Source: Deltaproteobacteria bacterium (GTDB taxonomy: Bacteria > Desulfobacterota > DSM-4660 > Desulfatiglandales > B25-G16). Taken from it: a stretch of 10,552 nucleotides of DNA. Shown in pieces: positions 6,346 through 10,552 of this stretch. Location: positions 1 through 10,552 of the forward strand of contig JAFDHR010000127.1 of assembly GCA_019308645.1 (NCBI GenBank), read 5' to 3'. The position numbers and the translations under genes were made by a program. The notes beneath the pieces are model-generated. The model was not told the DNA's origin and made no database searches. It saw nothing but the letters and a program-made list of their open reading frames with translations. Position 1 is the stretch's first letter; the number at the start of each line of letters is the position of its first letter.

Positions 6346-6933
6346 CTATGGGCTGGACATTATTTTAAAATAGTGCTGCCAAAATATAGTAATAGCGGTC
6401 ATGAGCCGTATGGGCTTTACCGACTTTCCCTCTTCAAGCTCATATGTTTCGCCACCTAAAACAAATGTTCTGGTTTTTGGATTAGTATATGTATCAGCAT
6501 GGTAAAAGCTGTTGCGAATAAAACGAATTAAACTAAACTCCCTTACCATGCGGCTCAATGTAGGATTATCAATATTCTTACTTTGCAAAATATGCTCATA
6601 TGCATCTTTTAGATGTTTTATTTTCACATCCTTAAAAAGCTGTCCATGAGTTTCTCTCACAAACTTTTCGAAAATGTTGGACACGACATTGTGCATCCCG
6701 TCCTTACGTGACAACGAGCGATATTTTACAAGAAAGGGATTTGAGATGTTGGATAATTCTGTTTTGGCAGCGTCCAAACTGCTGTGTGCAAGAAGGTCAA
6801 AGTGATACACACCAATGATGTTCATAATATCTTCAATAAATTTTGATGACTGCACCTTTCCATTGTCCAATTGCCTTTTAATATCCTGTTGCACTTTTTC
6901 AATATCCAATAAAGTTTGAGCTATTGTCGTCAT
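6346..6933 (-). CDS. HEPN-motif protein, putative RNase/toxin-like
   Basis: The 195-residue protein is largely alpha-helical. The segment VREFSLIRFIRNSFYHADTY contains R140-N141-x-x-x-H145, the R-[N/D/H]-x(3-4)-H motif of HEPN domains. In HEPN ribonucleases (toxin-antitoxin, abortive infection and CRISPR effectors) these residues cleave RNA. A beta-hairpin-like segment (TRTFVLGGETYELEEGK, 155-171) and a last helix follow. There is no signal peptide or membrane span. The reading frame is visibly more AT-rich than its neighbours, compatible with transfer. GAGG lies seven bases before the ATG at 6933 inside an 8-bp palindrome (GAGGCCTC). No obvious antitoxin (MNT or other) adjoins it, so a solitary HEPN regulator or defence protein is possible. 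Motif confidence is moderate; activity is inferred. Confidence 0.65.
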   Translation of the reverse strand: MTTIAQTLLDIEKVQQDIKRQLDNGKVQSSKFIEDIMNIIGVYHFDLLAHSSLDAAKTELSNISNPFLVKYRSLSRKDGMHNVVSNIFEKFVRETHGQLFKDVKIKHLKDAYEHILQSKNIDNPTLSRMVREFSLIRFIRNSFYHADTYTNPKTRTFVLGGETYELEEGKSVKPIRLMTAITIFWQHYFKIMSSP

Positions 6934-7011
6934 TTCGAGGCCTCATGAAAAAATGTCGTATTCATTTCATATAATCGAGGTGAATAATGAAAACCTGACT
7001 CCATCTATTTG

Positions 7012-7899
7012 CTAACGTATTATTTTATTAATGACCTCTCTCACAGATGGTGTATCAGAGACCAGACCAGCCACCTGTCCGGCAGGTAATAAGCCGGCTT
7101 CCAGATTCCCCTTAATCCATGCATCCTCCATAACTTGTCTGGTAAAACCTGGGCGGGTAGACTCTTCCCGCTTTATCAATCTTTCAACGAGGCTCGATCT
7201 TAATGCACGGATTTGGAATCGCCCCATATTCACAAGTCCTGTTCCTGTTTCATCAGAATCAAGAATTATGGTTTTATAGATAGAATGAGCGATACACTCC
7301 TTTGTTGCAATAAAGCGTGTACCCATTTGCACTCCTTCTGCACCAAGAGCCAAAGCAGCCTTATATCCGCGAGAATCTCCAATGCCGCCGGCTGCTACGA
7401 CTGGGATCTTCACAGCATCGACTACTGTGGGCACAAGCACCATGGTGGAAACGCCCTTAAATCCCTGTACTCCACCTGATTCCGCCCCCTCTGCCACGAT
7501 AGCATCGGCTCCTAATGCCTCAGCACCCTTTGCACCCTCAACTGTGGGAGATACAACAATAACTTTTATACCTAAATCATGCAAGATCGGAATGAGACCT
7601 TTGGGCGAACCTCCAGAAACAGTTACTACTCTCACTCCTTCTTCAGCTAAAACCTCCACAAATTTTTGAGCTAAAGGGTTCATTACGAAGATGTTTGAAC
7701 CAAAAGGTTTGTTTGTGAGCTGCTTAGTAGCCTTAACTTGATTCCGCAAAAATTCTGGGTCCTCTGTAAAGGCAGTTGCTAATAGGCCAAATCCACCAGC
7801 TTCGGATACAGCAGCAACGAGCTCAGGGTTGCAAATAACTCCCATTGCGCCCTGAATGATAGGATATCGACTACCCAGTAATGCTGTCACTCTCGACAT
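7012..7899 (-). CDS. FabK / nitronate-monooxygenase-like flavoprotein
   Basis: The 295-residue TIM-barrel FMN protein has PIIQGAMG (13-20), SEAGGFG-LL (32-40), KPFGSNIFV (64-72), AEGAESGG (136-143), the phosphate-binding AAGGIGD (169-175) and GVQMGTRF (189-196). Relatives are enoyl-ACP reductase II (FabK, last step of fatty-acid elongation) and class I nitronate monooxygenase. Both normally have His right after E-[AS]-GG (E-x-GGH-x-G). Here position 144 is Val, so the usual catalytic His is absent and neither reaction should be assumed. The frame is open for 32 codons upstream, but ATG 7899 has GGAGG seven bases before it and matches family N-termini, so it is chosen. It has its own promoter candidate. 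Length is typical of the shorter members (about 300-320 residues). Confidence 0.85.
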   Translation of the reverse strand: MSRVTALLGSRYPIIQGAMGVICNPELVAAVSEAGGFGLLATAFTEDPEFLRNQVKATKQLTNKPFGSNIFVMNPLAQKFVEVLAEEGVRVVTVSGGSPKGLIPILHDLGIKVIVVSPTVEGAKGAEALGADAIVAEGAESGGVQGFKGVSTMVLVPTVVDAVKIPVVAAGGIGDSRGYKAALALGAEGVQMGTRFIATKECIAHSIYKTIILDSDETGTGLVNMGRFQIRALRSSLVERLIKREESTRPGFTRQVMEDAWIKGNLEAGLLPAGQVAGLVSDTPSVREVINKIIR

Positions 7900-7916
7900 G
7901 GCATTTCCTCCTTTCA

Positions 7917-7931
7917 GGCACGCTGAGTGCC
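7917..7931. repeat. Hairpin just upstream of the flavoprotein ribosome-binding site
   Basis: GGCAC (7917-7921) pairs with GTGCC (7927-7931) around GCTGA, extendable by two pairs past one bulge. It sits a few bases before the GGAGG of the 7899 start, inside the predicted leader, and could influence translation. Short, so possibly chance. Confidence 0.3.
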
Positions 7932-7965
7932 CTGTAGAAATGGTAAATTCCCTTTTTGAGCGGAA

Positions 7966-7995
7966 ACTATAGGATGAAATAGGCCTGTGAATCAA
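7966..7995 (-). promoter_or_regulatory. Candidate promoter of the flavoprotein gene
   Basis: Minus strand TTGATT (7995-7990), 18 bp, TATAGT (7971-7966): 4/6 and 5/6 matches. The predicted start near 7959 gives a 60-nt leader containing the 7917-7931 hairpin. It also supports starting translation at 7899 rather than 7995. Confidence 0.45.
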
Positions 7996-8217
7996 TAGAA
8001 AAGGCTATACACAACATACATGTGTAGATCATCCTGTTGCAGGTGTTTGTATGGATGATGGTTGAGTCGGTGAAGGTCTTTAGTCTTAAACATGTTGTGG
8101 TATCTGTCAGCATCCTCTGTTTAAAGGATGCGTGCCACACTATACGTAACCAAAGAAAACCGAGTTGACTCAACCTAAAATGTTTTTGCAACGGGATTAG
8201 TATCCTTATAAAACAGT

Positions 8218-8670
8218 CTAATCTAATTTCATGATAATCCCAGTGATATCTTTATCTAATTCAAATTTCACATTATGCCAATTGGGTGTGCCAAACCCGA
8301 TGTCAGTGGGTTCCTTATAAAAGCAGATTGGTTCTTCAATGCTGCCCCAAGTATCACAGCTCAACTTTCCATTGTTATCTGAATCTTGAAAAGCAATAAT
8401 GCAGTATGAGCCTTTCGGTATTCCGGAAAACTTGAAGGAGAATCTACCCGATTTTATCTGCTCAGGATTCGGCGTAATTTTTTTGAAAAACGGTGATGAT
8501 GGCAGTGACTTCTTGAAATTTGGGAGGTTTTCGGTTGTATAAATAGAAATATAGATATTCTCATGCCCTGAAAAAGTAACCTGCCCTGATATAGAGCATT
8601 TTTCCTCTGCATAGGAAAAAGCCGAGACCATTAAAAGAGCTGCCAAAAAAAGCATTGTCTTTTTAAACAT
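8218..8670 (-). CDS. Secreted DUF2141-like protein
   Basis: The 150-residue protein begins MFKKTMLFLAALLMVSAFSY-A-EE, a classical Sec signal peptide with predicted cleavage after A21 (S-Y-A). The mature part is beta-rich. The segment PKGSYCIIAFQDSDNNGKLS, then W-G-S-I-E-E-P-I-C-F, parallels the DUF2141 pattern 'G-x-Y-A-I-x-x-x-H-D-x-N-x-N-G-K-L-D ... G-x-P-x-E-P-x-G-F'. The D-x-D-x-N-G-K stretch (about residues 96-102) could bind calcium. Cysteines are present (25, 89, 104 and one near 116), so disulfides are likely. Location is periplasmic or extracellular; function unknown for the family. A perfect AGGAGGT lies five bases before ATG 8670. The gene stands alone. Confidence 0.75.
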   Translation of the reverse strand: MFKKTMLFLAALLMVSAFSYAEEKCSISGQVTFSGHENIYISIYTTENLPNFKKSLPSSPFFKKITPNPEQIKSGRFSFKFSGIPKGSYCIIAFQDSDNNGKLSCDTWGSIEEPICFYKEPTDIGFGTPNWHNVKFELDKDITGIIMKLD

Positions 8671-8741
8671 GATACACCTCCTTTTCTAGAAGAAAACTTA
8701 ACCTTGTTGATTTTCTTAATCAGAAGAGAAGATACGTAAGA

Positions 8742-8773
8742 CTCCCAACAGAACAGCCGACTCCTGTTAGGAG
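8742..8773. repeat. Inverted repeat upstream of the DUF2141-like gene
   Basis: CTCCCAACAG (8742-8751) pairs with CTGTTAGGAG (8764-8773) with one mismatch. A smaller dyad TGATT-TTCTT-AATCA lies at 8708-8722. Both are 35-105 bp before the gene's start and could be leader structures or operators. Confidence 0.35.
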
Positions 8774-8950
8774 CAAGGTAGGCACATTTTGAGGGGTGTC
8801 TCCATGGGAAAAATAAATGTGAGAAAATTTGAAATTCTTTTCTATTAATGATGCCACAAGGGAAACAAAAGTCAAGACTGAATTGTTAGGTAGAAAATAC
8901 GTATGGAAAATACCTATTATTTGAAAGGAGTGAGGTCAGGGCTGCATTCT

Positions 8951-9171
8951 TCACCATTCACCATGTCGATGTGAATAATAACGACTTAATCCCTCATCTT
9001 TTCTGTACCTTATTGCTTTTACAATTAAACAGGTTTTGCTTTTTTCTAAAGGAAAGACTATATTCACGTAGAAAGCTTCAATGGTGAGATCAAAACGATG
9101 GTTAATTATCACCTTTAAACCTTCAGCTATGCTGATGGTCCCAGCTTTGCTATGCGGGTAAGTGAGAGAAT
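8951..9171 (-). pseudogene. Possible gene remnant cut by the adjacent repeat element
   Basis: The minus-strand frame outside the element reads (…)SKAGTISIAEGLKVIINHRF, then DLTIEAFYVNIVFPLEKSKT and CLIVKAIRYRKDEG. The 'IS-x-x-GLKV ... V-x-I-x-F-P-L ... V-x-A-I-R-Y-R' alternation is reminiscent of a PilZ (c-di-GMP-binding) beta-barrel. The RxxxR and D/N-x-S-x-x-G signature is incomplete because upstream sequence is replaced by the repeat. There is no start codon before the element. It may be a truncated gene or an accidental open frame; identification is weak. Confidence 0.2.
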
Positions 9172-9420
9172 ATTTTTCACCGCCCGCTTCGCTAGAGACG
9201 CAAAGTTCGCAGAGTGAATAGATTTCCCCTTTGCTGTTGAGAGGACAGCAAAGGGAAAACATACAGCCGTTGAGAGTTGAACCAGCATCATGGACAGGTA
9301 TCTGTTACTGGAGATAGTACCATCATGCCCGGTAGGGCTGAGGATTTTAGCTTTCCGGCCTCTCAACGGAAAGCTAAAAAACATCTCCCTTAGCGTTCTC
9401 TGCGACTCTGCGGTGAAAAT
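9172..9420. mobile_element. MITE-like nested inverted-repeat element (about 249 bp)
   Basis: The ends are ATTTTTCACCGC (9172-9183) and GCGGTGAAAAT (9410-9420). Further in, AGAGACGCAAAG (9194-9205) faces the complement of AGAGTCGCAGAG on the right. The interior holds hairpin 1 (CCCTTTGCTGT 9227-9237 with ACAGCAAAGGG 9245-9255), hairpin 2 (TTTTAGCTTTCCG 9345-9357 with CGGAAAGCTAAAA 9367-9379), a long-range pair (CCGTTGAGAG 9267-9276 with CTCTCAACGG 9360-9369) and a central imperfect hairpin (GGTATCT 9297-9303 with AGATA-g-TACC 9312-9321). There is no transposase inside and no clear target duplication. The terminal sequence resembles the 'CACCGCAGAGACGCAGAGAACGC' repeats of many proteobacterial genomes (from memory). 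Confidence 0.65.
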
Positions 9421-9424
9421 TGCA

Positions 9425-9467
9425 GACCCTTTTAGGGTCAATATCAAGCCACCCGTTTTACGGGTGG
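9425..9467. repeat. Two adjacent hairpins with identical TTTTA loops
   Basis: GACCC-TTTTA-GGGTC (9425-9439) and CCACCCG-TTTTA-CGGGTGG (9449-9467), ten bases apart. The second is a strong 7-bp GC-rich stem. Similar hairpins occur at IS200/IS605 ends and as stand-alone repeats. No U-run follows and no plus-strand gene precedes them, so terminator function is unlikely; they may lie in or before the BKACE leader. Confidence 0.6.
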
Positions 9468-9537
9468 TAGTTGACTGGTATCCACATACTCCTTCTGAAG
9501 ACTTCATAGGATGTGAGAGAAAAGAATAGGGGGGACT

Positions 9538-10368
9538 ATGGAAAAACTCATCGTCACCGCGGCAATCACCGGGAGCAGGATTACTCGTGAGGCAACGCCC
9601 TATATCCCCATTACGCCCGAGGAGATCGTAACCTCCGCCATTGAGTGTGAGGATGCGGGAGCCTCCATTGTCCATATCCATGTGAGGGATCCGAACACAG
9701 GCCTTGGGACTCAGGATATTGGGCTTTTCAGGCAGGCGGTGGAGCCATTGAGAGAGAAGACTGATCTGGTCTTATGCCTCACTACAAGCGGTATCCCCGG
9801 AAGAAACCTCAACATCGAGGAGAGGCTCACACCGTTGGAATTGGAGCCCGAGCTTGCCTCTTTTGATGCGGGATCCATCAACCTGGGTGGATCGGCCTTT
9901 ATCAATACTCCCGAGTTTCTCCAGGCCGCTGCCATTCGTATGAGGGAAAAGGAGGTGAAGCCGGAGCTCGAGATCTTCGATGTGGGGATGATGGTCACCT
10001 GTCTACGCATGAGGGAGGAGGGCTACCTTGCCGATCCGCTTCACTTCCAGTTCGTGCTTGGCACTCCCTGGGGTATCCCCGCTACACCCAAATCCTTACT
10101 GCACCTCCTCGACTATCTCCCCGAGCGGTCCACCTGGTCGGTGATTGGTATCGGAAGCGCACATCTTCCCATCTGCATGATGGGTCTGATTTTGGATGGG
10201 CACATCAGGGTAGGCATGGAAGACAACATCTACTACAAAAGGGGTGAACTCGTAAAATCCAATGCCCAATTTGTGGAACGGATTGTCAGGATTGCAAAGG
10301 AGTATGGCAGGGAGGTTGCGACCCCGAAGGAGGCCAGGAAAATTCTCGGACTCAAAAGAAGGCCGTAA
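9538..10368 (+). CDS. BKACE family beta-keto acid cleavage enzyme (DUF849)
   Basis: The 276-residue TIM barrel has all the hallmarks of the beta-keto acid cleavage enzymes: the metal-binding H46-x-H48 in IVHIHVRDP, the late Glu ligand E228 in VGMEDN, the LTTSG motif (81-85) and S-I-N-L-G-G (113-118). The founding member, Kce, converts 3-keto-5-aminohexanoate plus acetyl-CoA to 3-aminobutyryl-CoA plus acetoacetate in lysine fermentation. Others cleave dehydrocarnitine to betainyl-CoA or act on other beta-keto acids. The neighbouring dehydrogenase favours a 3-hydroxy to 3-keto to cleavage route, possibly carnitine or a related compound. The enzyme is cytoplasmic, with the family's zinc-type site intact. 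ATG 9538 follows AGGGGGG. The gene is 33 bp from the next one, so they are probably co-transcribed. Family certain; substrate not determined. Confidence 0.92.
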   Translation: MEKLIVTAAITGSRITREATPYIPITPEEIVTSAIECEDAGASIVHIHVRDPNTGLGTQDIGLFRQAVEPLREKTDLVLCLTTSGIPGRNLNIEERLTPLELEPELASFDAGSINLGGSAFINTPEFLQAAAIRMREKEVKPELEIFDVGMMVTCLRMREEGYLADPLHFQFVLGTPWGIPATPKSLLHLLDYLPERSTWSVIGIGSAHLPICMMGLILDGHIRVGMEDNIYYKRGELVKSNAQFVERIVRIAKEYGREVATPKEARKILGLKRRP

Positions 10369-10401
10369 GAAAAAGGAAATCATTAGACGAAAGGAAGGCG
10401 T

Positions 10402-10552
10402 ATGGAAATAAGCAGAGTTGCCTGCGTGGGGGCTGGGCTTGTGGGTCAGGGCTGGGCCACGATCTTTTTATCACGAGGCCTTGAGGTGATCATGCAGGAT
10501 ATAAGCCAGGAGATACTCAATGAATCTATGAAGCATATCTGGCTGAATCTGA
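10402..10552 (+). CDS. 3-hydroxyacyl-CoA / L-carnitine dehydrogenase-like, N-terminal part
   Basis: Fifty codons are visible before the window ends. MEISRVACVGAGLVGQGWAT followed by IFLSRGLEVIMQDIS is the NAD-binding Rossmann start of the 3-hydroxyacyl-CoA dehydrogenase superfamily: G10-x-G12-x-x-G15 and the adenosine-ribose-binding acidic residue D34 after beta 2. The G-x-V-G-x-G-W-A wording is closest to the lambda-crystallin/L-carnitine dehydrogenase branch as well as 3-hydroxybutyryl-CoA dehydrogenases. Placed immediately after a BKACE gene it likely oxidises the 3-hydroxy precursor whose keto product BKACE cleaves. AAGGAAGG precedes the ATG by three bases. The catalytic His-Glu domain is outside the window, so the substrate is open. 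Confidence 0.85.
   Translation, partial: MEISRVACVGAGLVGQGWATIFLSRGLEVIMQDISQEILNESMKHIWLNL

Larger units (their letters stand above)
7900..8217. other. Gene-free interval with leader and several dyads
   Basis: Holds the flavoprotein gene's leader and promoter (7917-7995) and, to the right, several perfect small dyads: ATCATCC 8028-8034 with GGATGAT 8053-8059; GCATCC 8110-8115 with GGATGC 8126-8131; and the odd palindrome GTTGA-C-TCAAC 8164-8174. The 74-codon minus-strand frame here has no family likeness and no good start. No terminator with a U-run was found after the 8218 gene. Confidence 0.55.
8671..9537. other. Intergenic region between divergent gene groups
   Basis: This stretch separates the minus-strand genes from the plus-strand BKACE unit, so both sets of promoters should lie here, but I found no -35/-10 pair I would defend for either. 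It contains the 8742-8773 dyad, an ORF remnant (8951-9171), the 249-bp nested inverted repeat (9172-9420) and two TTTTA-loop hairpins (9425-9467). Confidence 0.6.

Noticed and set aside
7900..7995. In-frame 32-codon N-terminal extension of the flavoprotein
   Set aside because: The extension matches no family sequence, would start inside the predicted promoter, and the strong GGAGG lies before the internal ATG at 7899.
7967..8191. 74-codon minus-strand frame
   Set aside because: Low-complexity, Cys/Thr-rich translation without recognisable motifs, overlapping promoter-like sequence and dyads; no good ribosome-binding site.
9194..9205. ACGCAAAG motif suggesting a c-di-GMP (GEMM-I) riboswitch
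   Set aside because: The other conserved parts of that riboswitch (GGCAAACC-type segment, tetraloop receptor helix) are missing, and the motif is explained by the terminal repeat.
9127..9681. 184-codon minus-strand frame across the element and the BKACE start
   Set aside because: Its translation is repeat-derived inside the element and antisense to the BKACE gene elsewhere.

Overview
The window reads as chromosomal DNA from a Gram-negative bacterium. A deltaproteobacterial (Desulfobacterota-like) lineage is the best guess. It is suggested by the lipoprotein and signal-peptide genes, a 483-residue S1 protein with five repeats, a bactofilin, a FabK/nitronate-monooxygenase-like flavoprotein, a BKACE enzyme beside a carnitine-dehydrogenase-like gene, and dispersed palindromic repeats of the 'CACCGCAGAGACGC' type. 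This is inference from gene content; nothing in the window fixes the taxon.

Layout. From 1 to about 8670 every recognisable gene lies on the minus strand. In transcription order (right to left) they are: a secreted DUF2141-like protein (8218-8670), a FabK/NMO-like flavoprotein (7012-7899), a HEPN-motif protein (6346-6933), a phytoene-desaturase-like FAD oxidoreductase split by a frameshift (4578-6096), a conserved small protein (4198-4464), a lipoprotein (2936-3571), an S1-repeat protein (1049-2500), a stand-alone receiver domain (479-856) and the first 61 codons of a bactofilin (1-185). Wide gaps and separate promoter-like sequences suggest mostly single-gene units rather than one operon. 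After a gene-poor, repeat-rich stretch (8671-9537) the plus strand carries a tight two-gene unit: a BKACE (DUF849) enzyme and the start of a 3-hydroxyacyl-CoA/L-carnitine dehydrogenase-like gene that runs off the right edge. That pair fits oxidation of a 3-hydroxy acid followed by acetyl-CoA-dependent cleavage of the beta-keto acid.

The gaps hold the less ordinary material. (1) A 249-bp nested inverted repeat (9172-9420) has two hairpins that share a TTGAGAGG loop while their stems differ in a pairing-preserving way. Two further hairpins with identical TTTTA loops follow it. (2) A degenerate repeat occurs twice on the plus strand (about 4088-4171 and 6163-6336) with 16 identical bases at its head and a conserved reading frame. 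The second copy runs into a 76-nt GC-rich palindrome. (3) A 41-codon reading frame resembles part of IF-1. (4) An ORF remnant is cut by the 249-bp element.

No rRNA, tRNA, CRISPR array, phage gene or intact transposase was seen. Promoter calls rest on eye-matched -35/-10 boxes with 16-18 bp spacing and are hypotheses.
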